From the NCBI GenBank assembly GCA_964437445.1, contig CAYTGR010000032.1:1-57223 (forward strand): DNA of 57,223 nucleotides, in the 5' to 3' direction. Position 1 is the first letter of the stretch. Every line of letters begins with the position of its first letter. Below the pieces are notes generated by a model. It made no database searches, was not told where the DNA came from, and was given only the letters and a program-made list of their open reading frames with translations. A program made the position numbers and the translations under genes. The stretch is from CAYTGR01 sp964437445 (GTDB lineage: Bacteria > Chloroflexota > Anaerolineae > B4-G1 > SLSP01). Of this stretch, positions 1 to 9,033 are shown one piece after another.

Positions 1-732
1 ATCGTCGCCATGGATCACGGGTTGTTAGATGGTCCCAAGAAGGGGTTGGAACACCCGGAACAGACGATTGCAAAGATTGTGGCGGGCGGCGCGGACGCCG
101 TGTTGACCTCTTATGGGGTGGCGCGCCGCTTTGCGAGGGAGCTGGCTCCGTTGGGGTTGATCCTGCGAGCCGACGGCGGCTCTACCAGCCTGGGCCAAAT
201 GGATGGTCCCTCCTCTATCTTTTACGGGGTGGAAGAGGCGCTGCGATTGGGGGCCGACGCAGTGGCGGTCTCCGGCTACCCGGGCTCGCCCAAAGAGGTG
301 GAGAGCCTGCACAACATTGCCGAGCTGGCCGGAAAGGCCCACGCCTGGGGACTGGCCGTGCTGGCGGAGATGGTCCCCGGCGGCTTTGACAGCGGGCCGG
401 AGTTTCGCACCGCGGAATCCATTGCGCTGGCGGCGCGGGTTGGCGTGGAACTCGGCGCGGACATCATCAAGACGCCCTACGTGGCCGGCTTTCAGCGCGT
501 GACCGATCCCTGCTATGCGCCGGTGGTGATCCTGGGCGGAGCCAGGCGCGGTGCCGAGCGCGACATGCTGGCCGAGATCAAGGCCGCCGTGGAGGCCGGG
601 GCGTCCGGCGTGGCCATTGGGCGCAACATCTTTGGCGCGGAGAATCCTACCGCCATGACGGCCGCCGTCGCGGCACTCCTGCATCACAACGCGACGGTGG
701 ACGAGGCCGTGGCGCTCCTGGAGCGACCATAA
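1..732 (+). CDS. Class I aldolase of the DeoC/FbaB/LsrF family (5' end outside window)
   Basis: The reading frame is open from base 1, so the start lies upstream and 243 residues are visible. The visible N-terminus reads IVAMDHG, the first strand of a TIM barrel in DeoC/FbaB/LsrF aldolases. The lysine in GADIIKTPY (about residue 160) is the expected Schiff-base residue, and GVAIGRNIF near the C-terminus is the phosphate-binding loop. Members cleave or form phosphorylated sugars, or act as LsrF-type thiolases. It lies 189 bp upstream of a BMP-type ABC importer, on the same strand as an SDR, a zinc dehydrogenase and an FGGY kinase. A catabolic aldolase acting on the kinase product is therefore a reasonable inference. 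The substrate cannot be read from sequence. Confidence 0.88.
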   Translation: MVAMDHGLLDGPKKGLEHPEQTIAKIVAGGADAVLTSYGVARRFARELAPLGLILRADGGSTSLGQMDGPSSIFYGVEEALRLGADAVAVSGYPGSPKEVESLHNIAELAGKAHAWGLAVLAEMVPGGFDSGPEFRTAESIALAARVGVELGADIIKTPYVAGFQRVTDPCYAPVVILGGARRGAERDMLAEIKAAVEAGASGVAIGRNIFGAENPTAMTAAVAALLHHNATVDEAVALLERP

Positions 733-921
733 GGCTCAGCGATCCCGGCGGTGGGTTTTTTCTCAGTCAGGTCCTAAGCAAGTTAAGCCGGTCAGCGACC
801 CTGACGACGAAAGGGGGTGAGGTAAGCCAGGTGTGACAAAGTTTGCAGTGATCCGGCAGAACAAAGTATTCGGCCAATTCAATCTGCTTTTCCCATCGTT
901 TATCACAGAAGGAGTCCAGAG

Positions 922-1980
922 ATGAAAATCCGCTTGACGTTTGTGGTATTGGCATTGGTGGTAGTGGTTTCGCTGCTGGTCACCGCCTGCGGCAAACCAA
1001 CCCCGGTGCTGGAGACAACCCAGGCCCCCTCCGCCAGCGGCGCGTCCCCCCTGGTCGGAACGCACAAGAAAGTCGCAGGCGTCTTCCCCGGCCCCGTCAA
1101 CGACGCCGGTTGGACCACCTCGGCTTACCTGGGCCTGATCAACCTGCGTGATAAGTACGGCTATGAAATCGCCTACACTGAGAATGTGAAGGTAGAGGAC
1201 GCCGAGCAGGTAATCCGCGAGTACGCCGAGGCCGGCTACGATATCATCTTCGCTCACGGTTTTGAGTACGCCGATCCGATTAAGAAGGTGGCGCTGGAAT
1301 ATCCCAAGCTCAAGTTTATCCATAACAACGGCAGCGAGGGCGGCGTGGCGAACCTCTACACGATCACCTTCTCCGCCGGCGAGGGCGGCTACTTCATGGG
1401 CCGGCTGGCCTGCCAGATCACCAAGAGCGGCAAGGTCGCTTACATCGCCGGGACCGAATTCCCCATTCTCTCGCACCACATCGCCATGTCCCGCCAGGCC
1501 TGCCAGGATATCGGCAAGAGCAACGTGGAAGTCATTGAGTCCTACGTTGGCTCCTGGGCCGATCCGGCCAAGGCCAAAGAGCTGGCCGCTGCCGCGATTG
1601 AGCAGGGTGTGGACGTGTTGATTCTGGAAGCCGATGCCGGCGATCCCGGTACGGTGGAGGCGGCCAAGGAGGCCGCCGCAGCCGGCAAGTACATCCGCGT
1701 CATCTCCTGGGTGAAGGACAAGAACTACCTGGCCCCCGATATCGTCATCGGTGGCTGGGACGAGCGTGTCTCACGGCTCATGGAATACGCAACCGAGCAG
1801 GCTGTCGCTGGCAAACCGGGCGGTCACTTCGCCATTGGCCTGAAGGAAGGCGCTGTGGGCCTCAACCCGTTCTACGGGCTGGTTCCCCTTGAGGTGGAAA
1901 ACGACATCGTCAACACGCTCAAGAAATACATGGAAGATCCCAAGAGCTTGCCTAATCTGGTAGTGCGGACGGACCTGTAA
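922..1980 (+). CDS. BMP-family ABC transporter substrate-binding lipoprotein
   Basis: This 352-aa protein has a lipoprotein signal peptide with lipobox VTAC (lipidated Cys23) and a short low-complexity linker. The mature domain is of the BmpA/PnrA/Med type: GPVNDAGWT near the start, then FAHGFEYAD and EGGYFMGRLAC. BMP proteins bind purine nucleosides or other small polar solutes and feed an ABC importer. Here the matching ATPase and two permeases follow directly. A good ribosome-binding site (AAGGAG) precedes the ATG. The hairpin after the stop may let this gene be expressed above the rest of the operon. The ligand is unassigned: the neighbouring dehydrogenases and kinase suggest a sugar or polyol, whereas the family suggests nucleosides. 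Confidence 0.92.
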   Translation: MKIRLTFVVLALVVVVSLLVTACGKPTPVLETTQAPSASGASPLVGTHKKVAGVFPGPVNDAGWTTSAYLGLINLRDKYGYEIAYTENVKVEDAEQVIREYAEAGYDIIFAHGFEYADPIKKVALEYPKLKFIHNNGSEGGVANLYTITFSAGEGGYFMGRLACQITKSGKVAYIAGTEFPILSHHIAMSRQACQDIGKSNVEVIESYVGSWADPAKAKELAAAAIEQGVDVLILEADAGDPGTVEAAKEAAAAGKYIRVISWVKDKNYLAPDIVIGGWDERVSRLMEYATEQAVAGKPGGHFAIGLKEGAVGLNPFYGLVPLEVENDIVNTLKKYMEDPKSLPNLVVRTDL

Positions 1981-1995
1981 CCGGATACTGGAAAC

Positions 1996-2030
1996 GGATA
2001 CTGGATGCTGGTCACCAGCATCCAGTATCC
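1996..2030. terminator. Perfect 17-bp inverted repeat after the binding-protein gene
   Basis: GGATACTGGATGCTGGT is followed, after a single base, by its exact reverse complement. There is no T-tract, so it may be an mRNA-stabilising or attenuating hairpin more than a strong terminator. It lies 16 bp after the binding-protein stop and 155 bp before the ATPase gene. The sequence is built from repeated GGATACT/GGATGCT heptamers, like other intergenic repeats of this window. Confidence 0.6.
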
Positions 2031-2184
2031 CCCGGCGGTACCCTGGTGTGGTGTTACTAACGGGCAGTTCGTCTGATAGCACTGAGGATAAAAAACAGCT
2101 TTTAGGAGCAGGGAGCAGTCCTGAGTTCACTGAGCCAAACTGCTCACTATTCACCGCTCACCGGTTATTATTTCAAAGGGGCGC

Positions 2185-3729
2185 ATGACTGAGCTACTGC
2201 GGTTAGAGAAAATCCGGAAGACCTTTCCCGGCGTCCTGGCCAACGACGATGTAGACCTGGAGATCCGTAAGGGCGAAATTCACGCGCTGTTAGGCGAAAA
2301 CGGCGCGGGCAAAACGACCTTGATGAACTGCGTCTATGGCGTTTACCGTCCGGAGCGGGGCCACATCTTCTGGAAAGGGCAGCCGGTGGAGATCCACCAG
2401 GCCCGCGATGCGATCGCACTGGGCATCGGCATGGTGCACCAGCACTTCATGCTCGTGCCGCCGTTGACCGTGGCCGAAAATGTGATCCTGGGCCTGCCCT
2501 CGGCCCGGGAGCCGCTGTTGGATCTGCGCAGCGCGGCCATTCGTCTCCGCGACCTGGGCAAGCAATATGGCTTGCCGGTAGATCCCGGCATTCCCGTCTG
2601 GCAGCTGCCCGTCGGCGTCCAACAGCGTGTGGAGATTCTCAAGGCGCTCTACCGCAACGCCGAACTGCTGATCCTGGACGAGCCGACCGCGGTGCTCACC
2701 CCCGGCGAAGTGGAGGACCTTTTCAAAGTCCTCAAGGGTCTGACCCAAGAAGGGCTATCCATTATTTTTATTACCCATAAACTGGAAGAGGTGATGGCTG
2801 TCAGCGACCGGGTGACGGTCATGCGCAACGGGCGGGTTGTGCAGACGGTGAACGCGGCCGCGACCAACGCCAACGAGCTGGCCAAAATGATGGTCGGCCG
2901 CGAGGTCTTCCTGAACATCCCCAAACCGGCGCTGCCCGCTGGCGCGGTCGTCCTGGCGGTGACCGGGTTGGCTGCGCAGAGTGACCGGGGTCTGCCGGCG
3001 CTCAAGGGACTCTCGTTTGAGATCCGCCGGGGTGAGATTTTGGGCATCGCCGGCGTGGACGGCAACGGGCAGACCGAGCTCGCCGAGGCGCTGACCGGGT
3101 TGCGTCGGGCCACCGGTGGCACCGTGGCCGTCTCCGGGCATGACGTCACTCATGCTTCCCCGCGTGAGATCATGGACCTGAATGTGGCCTTCATCCCGCC
3201 GGACCGCCAGCATACCGGCCTGTTGCTCACTTTTTCTGTGGGCGAAAATCTCATCGGGAAAGAATTTTGCCGCCCGCCCTTCTCAAAGCGCGGCTTTTTA
3301 CAGGAACGGCTTATCCGTGACTTTGTAACGGGCGCGATCCAAAATTACGACATTCGCACCCCGGAGGCCGCGACGCCGGCCAAGCTGCTCTCCGGCGGCA
3401 ACCAGCAGAAGGTGGTGCTGGCCCGCGAGCTGAGCCGCCGGCCCGACCTGTTGATCGCAGCCCAGCCGACGCGCGGGTTAGACATCGGCGCGACGGAATA
3501 CGTCCGGCAGCAGATGGTCGCCGCCCGCAATGCCGGCACGGCCATTCTGCTCATCTCCACCGAATTGGAAGAGGTGCTCTCGCTCTCCGACCGCATTGCG
3601 GTGCTGTACGAGGGGGAGATTATGGGGATTGTGCCCGCGTCAGGGGCCGACGTCCACGAGATTGGCTTGATGATGGCCGGCGCAAAACGGCTGACGTCCG
3701 CTGCCCCCGCCGTCGAGGAGGCCGCATGA
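2185..3729 (+). CDS. BMP-type ABC transporter ATP-binding protein (two ABC domains)
   Basis: This 514-aa protein carries two fused nucleotide-binding domains, as in RbsA/NupO-type importers. Domain 1 has Walker A GENGAGKTT (about residue 35), signature LPVGVQQR and Walker B LLILDEPTA. Domain 2 has a degenerate Walker A (GVDGNGQTEL), signature LSGGNQQK and a Walker B ending LLIAAQPTRGLD, where Q stands in place of the usual catalytic-region D/E. Such asymmetry is usual in the family, with one domain hydrolysing ATP poorly. The gene ends in an ATGA overlap with the first permease, so the two are translationally coupled. It powers the importer whose binding protein is encoded just upstream. Confidence 0.93.
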   Translation: MTELLRLEKIRKTFPGVLANDDVDLEIRKGEIHALLGENGAGKTTLMNCVYGVYRPERGHIFWKGQPVEIHQARDAIALGIGMVHQHFMLVPPLTVAENVILGLPSAREPLLDLRSAAIRLRDLGKQYGLPVDPGIPVWQLPVGVQQRVEILKALYRNAELLILDEPTAVLTPGEVEDLFKVLKGLTQEGLSIIFITHKLEEVMAVSDRVTVMRNGRVVQTVNAAATNANELAKMMVGREVFLNIPKPALPAGAVVLAVTGLAAQSDRGLPALKGLSFEIRRGEILGIAGVDGNGQTELAEALTGLRRATGGTVAVSGHDVTHASPREIMDLNVAFIPPDRQHTGLLLTFSVGENLIGKEFCRPPFSKRGFLQERLIRDFVTGAIQNYDIRTPEAATPAKLLSGGNQQKVVLARELSRRPDLLIAAQPTRGLDIGATEYVRQQMVAARNAGTAILLISTELEEVLSLSDRIAVLYEGEIMGIVPASGADVHEIGLMMAGAKRLTSAAPAVEEAA

Positions 3730-4907
3730 AACCCTCAACCCTGTGGGAACAGTTCTCCCGCCGCTTGTTAGAGCGCTCGTTCAATATTCTCATCCCGCTG
3801 GCAGCGATTCTGGCCGCGTTTGTCGTCAGCAGTGTGCTGATTATCTTGCGCGGCGTGAATCCTCTGACCGCTTACGGTGCGCTTCTTTCGGGCGCTTTCG
3901 GCAGCCCCAACGCGCTGGTCACTACCGTTGTCCGGATGACTCCGCTGGTTTTCACCGGCCTGGCCGTCACGTATGGCTACCGCAGCGGCTTCTTCAACAT
4001 CGGGGCAGAAGGGCAACTCTATTTAGGCGCGATGGTGGTGACCTGGATTGGCATCACCTTCACCACCTGGCCCGGCTGGCTGCTCGTCCCGGTGGCCTTG
4101 CTGGGTGGCGCGCTGGTCGGCGCGCTCTGGGCGTTGATCCCTGGCTATCTCAAAGCGACACGCGGTTTCAATGAGGTCCTCACGACGCTGTTGATGAATT
4201 ATATCGCCCTGCAATTTTTTGAATGGGTCATCCGCATTGACCATTTTGGGACCACTGCCTTTGGCTGGTTGGGGCTGAAGGACCCGACACAGCCGTTCCC
4301 CAAGTCCGCCGAGATCGTGCCGGCCGCGCAGTTGCCCACGGCGGCCGGGCTGCTCACCCGCTTGGGGATCACCGTTTCCACGCCGGCGTTGCAACGGCTG
4401 ACGTTAGCGGCTCTCCTGGCCGTCGTCGCAGCGATCATCGTTTACGTCATCCTGTTCAAGACCACGACCGGCTTCCGCGCGCGCGCGGTCGGCGTCAACC
4501 CACGCGCCGCCGAGTACATGGGTGTTAACGTCCCACGCACGATCCTCACGACGGCATTGATCAGCGGGGCGTTAGCGGGGCTGGCCGGCGCTATGGAGGT
4601 GATGGGGACGCAGCACCGGGTGATCTCCAATTTCCTGGTCGGCGCGGGCTTTGACGGGATCCCGGTCGCGTTGATCGGGCAGCTGCACCCCCTGGGCGCT
4701 TTGCTGAGCGCGCTTTTCTTCGGCGCGCTGCGGGCCGGCGCCAACAAAATGCAGATCATTTCAGGGGCGCCCATCGCCGTCATTTATGTGATCCAATCCT
4801 TGGCGATCCTCTTTGCCATTGCCGGGACTACGGTGGAGCTCCGCCCCCGGCGTCGGCAACCGGCATCGAACTCCGGCCCGGCCGCCCCGGAGGTGGACCA
4901 TGCTTGA
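3726..4907 (+). CDS. BMP-type ABC transporter permease 1
   Basis: This 393-aa polytopic membrane protein belongs to the BPD_transp_2 family (YufP/NupP-like). It has hydrophobic segments from about residue 20 to 370 and the conserved GFFNIGAEGQLYLGA segment. The coupling region GFRARAVGVNPRAAEYMGVN sits on the cytoplasmic loop. The gene overlaps the ATPase stop by ATGA and the second permease by 8 bp. It forms half of the membrane channel with the next gene. The C-terminal tail after the last membrane segment is proline/arginine-rich and probably disordered. Confidence 0.92.
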   Translation: MKPSTLWEQFSRRLLERSFNILIPLAAILAAFVVSSVLIILRGVNPLTAYGALLSGAFGSPNALVTTVVRMTPLVFTGLAVTYGYRSGFFNIGAEGQLYLGAMVVTWIGITFTTWPGWLLVPVALLGGALVGALWALIPGYLKATRGFNEVLTTLLMNYIALQFFEWVIRIDHFGTTAFGWLGLKDPTQPFPKSAEIVPAAQLPTAAGLLTRLGITVSTPALQRLTLAALLAVVAAIIVYVILFKTTTGFRARAVGVNPRAAEYMGVNVPRTILTTALISGALAGLAGAMEVMGTQHRVISNFLVGAGFDGIPVALIGQLHPLGALLSALFFGALRAGANKMQIISGAPIAVIYVIQSLAILFAIAGTTVELRPRRRQPASNSGPAAPEVDHA

Positions 4908-5859
4908 GCAAATCATCCAGATTTTCGTGACGGTGGAGTTTTACGCCGCGGTGATCCGCCTGGCAACGCCACTGCTGTTGGCTGCGATGGGCGGGCTCCT
5001 GGCCGAACGGGCCGGGGTTGTCACCTTCGGCATGGAAGGGATGATGCTGATGGGGGCAGTGGCTGGCGTGATCGGCAGCTACCTGACCGGCAGTGTCTGG
5101 GGCGGGCTGGCGCTGGCGATGGTGGCGGGGATCGCGATGGCGATGGCGCTGGCCTTCATGGCCGTCACCATCGGCGCGAACCAGGTGGTCTCGGCCGTGG
5201 CGCTCAACATCGGTGCGGTAGGGCTTTCCAGCACGCTCTACGCGCTCGTCTTTGCCGGCGGGAACGGCGACGTTGTCCAGACCGTGGTCAAAGTGCCCAG
5301 CTTGAGCGTCTTCAAAGTGCCCCTGCTGGGCGATCTCCCCATCCTGGGGCCGATTCTCTTCAACCAGCTGCCGCTGGTCTACCTGGCGCTGCTGATGGCG
5401 CCGGTCGTCTGGTTTGTGCTCTACCGGACTACCTGGGGCCTGAAAATCCGTGCGGTCGGCGAACATCCCCATGCGGCCGACACGGTGGGCATCAACGTAG
5501 TGCGGGTGCGCTACCTCACGTTGATCTTCACGGGGATCATGGCGGGGCTGGCCGGCGCATTCCTCTCTATCGGGCAGCTCAACACCTTCCAGGAGAATAT
5601 GAGCGCCGGGCGCGGCTTTATCGCCTACACGGCCATTGTCTTTGGAAAATGGGAACCGTTGGGCGTTTTTCTGGGCACGTTGCTCTTCGGCCTGGCCGAC
5701 GCGCTGCAACTGCGGATCCAGGCGCTCAACCTGGCGATTCCCTACCAGTTCCTGGTGGCGTTCCCTTACCTGGTGACGCTCATCGTGCTGATCCTCTTCG
5801 TCGGCAAGGCCACCTGGCCGGCTGCTTCAGGGGCGCCGTTCAAGCGGGAAGGCAAGTAG
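4900..5859 (+). CDS. BMP-type ABC transporter permease 2
   Basis: This 319-aa polytopic membrane protein is the second BPD_transp_2 permease (YufQ/NupQ-like). The frame is open further upstream to 4813, but ATG 4900 (MLEQIIQ) is chosen. It gives the usual family length, follows a GGAGGTGG ribosome-binding site, and avoids an arginine/proline-rich extension that only exists in the overlap with permease 1. The segments GLLAERAGVVTFGMEGMML and LKIRAVGEHPHAADTVGIN are the conserved family landmarks. It pairs with permease 1. A run of AGAATCC heptamers begins at its stop codon. Confidence 0.92.
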   Translation: MLEQIIQIFVTVEFYAAVIRLATPLLLAAMGGLLAERAGVVTFGMEGMMLMGAVAGVIGSYLTGSVWGGLALAMVAGIAMAMALAFMAVTIGANQVVSAVALNIGAVGLSSTLYALVFAGGNGDVVQTVVKVPSLSVFKVPLLGDLPILGPILFNQLPLVYLALLMAPVVWFVLYRTTWGLKIRAVGEHPHAADTVGINVVRVRYLTLIFTGIMAGLAGAFLSIGQLNTFQENMSAGRGFIAYTAIVFGKWEPLGVFLGTLLFGLADALQLRIQALNLAIPYQFLVAFPYLVTLIVLILFVGKATWPAASGAPFKREGK

Positions 5860-5894
5860 AGAATCCAGAATCGAGAATCCAGAATCCAGAATCA
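5860..5894 (+). repeat. Heptanucleotide tandem repeat, AGAATCC x5
   Basis: Five consecutive 7-bp units, with one G and one A variant at the last position, lie between permease 2 and the SDR gene. The array starts immediately after the permease stop and ends 15 bp before the SDR start codon. It belongs to the period-7 repeat type that recurs with other unit sequences in this window. Confidence 0.9.
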
Positions 5895-5909
5895 CGATTG
5901 AGGTGCTAA

Positions 5910-6713
5910 ATGGAGATGTTACCAGAGGTTGGAATGCGGCGGTTTGTCGGGCAGGTAGCGGTTGTCACCGGGGCGGCGCGAGGGATCGGGAAGGCGTGCG
6001 CTCTGCGCTTTGCTCAGGAGGGCGCTAACGTCGCCTGCCTGGATATTTGCGACGCGGACAACGCAGCGACGGCGGCGGACTGCCGGGGGCTGGGCGTGGA
6101 GGCGGAAGCCATCTGCTGCAATGTCGCCGAGGCGGCCAGCGTCCAGGCGGCCATCCAGACGGTTGTGGACCGGTGGGGGCGGATTGACGTACTGGTGGCG
6201 GCGGCGGGCATCTATTCCGGCTCCCCGCTGCCGGAGGTCTCGCTCCAGCAATGGCAACGGCTGATTGACATCAACCTGACCGGCGTGTTCCTCTGCAACC
6301 AGGCTGTCGCGCCGATCATGCAACGCCAGAGCGCGGGCAGCATCATCAACATTTCTTCCATGGCGGGCAAGACCAGCTGGCCGGCCTCGGCGGAATACTC
6401 CGCCTCCAAGAGCGGTGTCATCGGCCTGACCCGCTCGGTGGCGATGGAGCTGGCCTGCGCCGGCGTGACGGTCAACGCCGTCTGCCCCGGCAACACACTC
6501 ACCGACATGGTGCGCGGCGTGGCCGAGCAGGTCGGTGGGCGCGATGGGTTGGCCCCTGACGAGTGGCTCAAGCTCCGCGCCAACGACTGCCCGCTGAAGC
6601 GGATGGCCCAGCCGTGGGAGATTGCCGGTGTCGTCGCTTTCCTGGCCTCGCAAGATGCCCGTTACATCACTGGCCAGGCGCTTGAAGTGGACGGCGGGAT
6701 GATCATGTCGTAA
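5910..6713 (+). CDS. Short-chain dehydrogenase/reductase (SDR)
   Basis: This 267-aa classical SDR has the NAD(P) glycine motif TGAARGIG (about residues 20-27), an NAAG-type AAAGIY segment, the catalytic Ser in NISSMAG, and YSASK holding the catalytic Tyr and Lys. The C-terminus GQALEVDGGMIMS is typical of cofactor-bound sugar or polyol SDRs. An acidic residue after the second strand (CLDICD) favours NAD over NADP. GAGGTG precedes ATG 5910; an internal ATG at 5934 is an alternative. Position between the ABC importer and a zinc dehydrogenase suggests oxidation of an imported polyol or sugar. The exact substrate is unknown. Confidence 0.9.
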   Translation: MEMLPEVGMRRFVGQVAVVTGAARGIGKACALRFAQEGANVACLDICDADNAATAADCRGLGVEAEAICCNVAEAASVQAAIQTVVDRWGRIDVLVAAAGIYSGSPLPEVSLQQWQRLIDINLTGVFLCNQAVAPIMQRQSAGSIINISSMAGKTSWPASAEYSASKSGVIGLTRSVAMELACAGVTVNAVCPGNTLTDMVRGVAEQVGGRDGLAPDEWLKLRANDCPLKRMAQPWEIAGVVAFLASQDARYITGQALEVDGGMIMS

Positions 6714-6732
6714 GAGGCGGGAGCAAACCTTT

Positions 6733-7773
6733 ATGAAAACACGGACCACCGTTTTCACCGGGCCGCGCGCGTTGGACGTGCGGGAGATGGAGCTGCCGCC
6801 ATTGGGGCCGCGGCAGGTCTTGGTCAAGGTGCGGGCCTGCGCGCTCTGCACCTGGGAGCAACGTTTCTACTTGGGGTCATCACCCCAGGATTACCCCTTC
6901 CGGGGGGGACATGAGGCGGCCGGCGTCGTCGTCGCCAGGGGGCCGGAGGCGCTCTGCGAGGCCCAGGTCGGCGACCGGGCGGCTTTCGCTATCATGACCC
7001 GGTGCGGCGTCTGTGAAGCCTGCCGCCGGGGGATGGACAACTTTTGCGAGAATGACAAAGGCGGCACGTTGCCGGGCCAGCCCTGGGGGCCGGGCGGGCT
7101 GAGCGAGTATCTCATTTTGGAGGATTACCAGGTCTACCGGGCCACACCGGAAGCCGATTTTGCCGCATTGGCGCTTTCAGAGCCGGTGGCCTGCGTCCTG
7201 CGCAGCGTCACGGCGCCACCGCTGGAGTTTGGCGATACGGTCTTAGTGCAAGGCGTCGGCATCATGGGGCTACTCCATGTCCTCCTGCTCAAGCAACGGG
7301 GGGTGCGTGTCGTCGTCAGCGATCCCAATCCGGCACGCCGGCAGGTGGCGGCGCGGTATGGCACGACGCTGACCGTGGACCCATTGACGGACGATTTCGC
7401 CACCCAAATGCGGGCGTTAACCCATGGACGGGGCTTCAATGCGATCTTCTTCACGGCCGGAGGTGGCCCGGCCATTGAACAGGCGCTGCCCCTGCTGGCG
7501 AAGCGTGGCTGGCTCTGCCTCTACGGCTCGGTGCATCCCAAAGGGACCATCCCGGTGGACCCCAATGTTATCCACTACAACGAGCAGGTGATCACCGGCT
7601 CCTTCTCCCATACCAAAAAGAGCTTCATGGAGGCGGTGACCCTGCTTTCCCACGGCCTGCTGGACACCACTCCCTTCATCAGTGAGCGGGTCCCCTTCCC
7701 GGAAGTGACCTACGCTTTTGAGCGCGCCGTCAGCCCCGATACCTATCGCGTTGTGGTAGAGTTTGCGGAGTAA
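6733..7773 (+). CDS. Zinc-type alcohol/polyol dehydrogenase (MDR superfamily)
   Basis: This 346-aa medium-chain dehydrogenase has a structural-zinc lobe with four cysteines (CGVCEACRRGMDNFC, about residues 94-108). Catalytic-zinc ligands come from CTWE near residue 39 and GGHEAAG near residue 56. The Rossmann nucleotide site is GVGIMGLLH. The overall pattern resembles sorbitol/threonine dehydrogenase-like enzymes that oxidise a secondary alcohol with NAD. It is 19 bp downstream of the SDR and probably in the same operon, so the two may catalyse successive or alternative oxidations of the imported substrate. Confidence 0.9.
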   Translation: MKTRTTVFTGPRALDVREMELPPLGPRQVLVKVRACALCTWEQRFYLGSSPQDYPFRGGHEAAGVVVARGPEALCEAQVGDRAAFAIMTRCGVCEACRRGMDNFCENDKGGTLPGQPWGPGGLSEYLILEDYQVYRATPEADFAALALSEPVACVLRSVTAPPLEFGDTVLVQGVGIMGLLHVLLLKQRGVRVVVSDPNPARRQVAARYGTTLTVDPLTDDFATQMRALTHGRGFNAIFFTAGGGPAIEQALPLLAKRGWLCLYGSVHPKGTIPVDPNVIHYNEQVITGSFSHTKKSFMEAVTLLSHGLLDTTPFISERVPFPEVTYAFERAVSPDTYRVVVEFAE

Positions 7774-7830
7774 GGCCGGCTTTGTGCCGACCTCCATTCT
7801 CTGCTTACGGCTATTTCGTGGAGGTGTGCG

Positions 7831-8427
7831 ATGAAGCGAATGGCGGTGTTGCTGGTGGGGGGTGCGTTAGCACTGACTGCCTGCGGGGGCCGGCCTACCC
7901 TCCCACCACCGCCCACGGCGACCTTGCCCCCCTCGCCGACGCCGTTCCCCTCCCCGACGGCGCCGCCGGGTACCCCTTATGCCGATGCGGTGGTGGCTTT
8001 TCAGCGTGGCTCCGGTGGCTATGAGGAAGATTTCTTCACCGATCCCCAGGCCGTGCTCGGCGCGCCAGATGTCGTGACCGACCCCTGCTGCCAGGGTCTC
8101 TTCAGCCTGGGCACGGGCGGGTTCATCACCGTGCAATTCACCGACAATGCGGCCGTGGATGGCCCCGGCCCTGACCTGTACATCTACGGCGATCCCAGCA
8201 ATGACGAACACCTCATCGTGGAGGTTAGCGCTGACGGGAACACCTGGCAAAGCTTCGGGGTCGTGCCGGAGGTGGCCGAGCTGGATCTCCAGGCAGCCGG
8301 ACTGGCGGTAGTCCATTACGTGCGCATTTCTGATGACGCCATCGCCGAGACGGTCATCGGCACCGACGGCCAGCCGCATGAAAACAACTCGGCCGAAGTA
8401 GATGCGGTGGAAGCCTTGAATGATTGA
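7831..8427 (+). CDS. Secreted lipoprotein with Pro/Thr-rich linker and beta-sandwich-like domain
   Basis: This 198-aa protein has a lipobox LTAC (Cys18), then a proline/threonine-rich spacer to about residue 48. The globular part is rich in aromatic and acidic residues (VQFTDNAAVDGPGPDLYIY, VEVSADGNTWQSFG), resembling surface beta-sandwich domains of F5/8 or cell-surface type. It should be anchored on the outer face of the membrane. A GGAGG ribosome-binding site lies upstream. It may be the last gene of the operon starting with the importer, since the next genes run the other way. The function is unknown; no catalytic motif is visible. Confidence 0.82.
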   Translation: MKRMAVLLVGGALALTACGGRPTLPPPPTATLPPSPTPFPSPTAPPGTPYADAVVAFQRGSGGYEEDFFTDPQAVLGAPDVVTDPCCQGLFSLGTGGFITVQFTDNAAVDGPGPDLYIYGDPSNDEHLIVEVSADGNTWQSFGVVPEVAELDLQAAGLAVVHYVRISDDAIAETVIGTDGQPHENNSAEVDAVEALND

Positions 8428-8455
8428 CCGCAGGCTTGGATGAAGGTCTAACGGC

Positions 8456-8710
8456 TCAACGATAGACCTCCCGTCGATGCCTGACGCGCGCAATGGTCAC
8501 AGTTTGAGCTGTATCGTCAATCAAGTAGAGGATGCGGTAATCCCCTACGCGAAGGCGCCAACCTTCCAAATCGCCGGCTAACTTGAGCGCGCCAGGTGGG
8601 CGCGGTGTTTCTTGTAACGCTAATAGCCTGGCGTGGATGCGCTGGAGCAAATCGGCCGGCAGCTTGCGCAAGTCTTTTTCTGCCGGCGGTTGGATAAGCA
8701 AGCGGTACAT
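8456..8710 (-). CDS. RelE/ParE-family toxin of a type II toxin-antitoxin pair
   Basis: This 84-aa protein has the RelE fold signature: an N-terminal strand (MYRLLIQPPAEKDLRKLP), a central helix pair, and the strand set LEGWRLRVGDYRILYLIDD ending in VRHRREVYR. The conserved basic residues of the RelE active region (Arg in WRLRVGDYRI, Arg/His in RVRHRREVY) are present. RelE toxins cut mRNA on the ribosome; ParE relatives target gyrase, and which applies here is not decided by eye. It starts 3 bp after the antitoxin stop, the usual antitoxin-first order. Confidence 0.88.
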   Translation of the reverse strand: MYRLLIQPPAEKDLRKLPADLLQRIHARLLALQETPRPPGALKLAGDLEGWRLRVGDYRILYLIDDTAQTVTIARVRHRREVYR

Positions 8711-8713
8711 GGG

Positions 8714-8989
8714 CTATTCCGAGTTAGCGGATGCCGGTTGGAGGCCCAATTCAGCCCAAAATTCTTCGTAAGGCCGGGCTGATTCAGCCACTGCGGCCAC
8801 CAGGCAAGCCCGATCAGAGAGGTCTTCCAGCTGGGCCAGCAACTGTTCATAGCGCTCATAATCTACCAGCACGGCAATCGCCCGTCCGTGTTGGGTGATA
8901 TAAACCGCATTACCGGTTTCTTGAATACTTTGGATGATCTCGGCGGTCCTGCGGCGTAGATCGCTCACCGGTAAAATTTTTGTAGTCAT
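8714..8989 (-). CDS. Phd/YefM-family antitoxin
   Basis: This 91-aa protein (start MTTKILPVSDLRRRTAEI) has the Phd/YefM N-terminal DNA-binding fold, followed by YITQHGRAIAVLVDYERYE and an acidic C-terminal segment that would wrap the toxin. The frame is open to an ATG at 9025. However, a strong promoter (9034-9062) would start transcription only one or two bases before that codon, so the internal ATG at 8989 is preferred. The protein is expected to neutralise the adjacent RelE-type toxin and repress the shared promoter. Confidence 0.87.
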   Translation of the reverse strand: MTTKILPVSDLRRRTAEIIQSIQETGNAVYITQHGRAIAVLVDYERYEQLLAQLEDLSDRACLVAAVAESARPYEEFWAELGLQPASANSE

Positions 8990-9033
8990 TTTAGGCACGC
9001 TTTCTGGTGTCGAATTTAGTATCATTTAATTAC

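Noticed and set aside
4813..4899. Upstream start for permease 2, adding 29 residues
   Set aside because: The extension overlaps permease 1, is Pro/Arg-rich and lacks hydrophobic character. ATG 4900 has a good ribosome-binding site and the family N-terminus.
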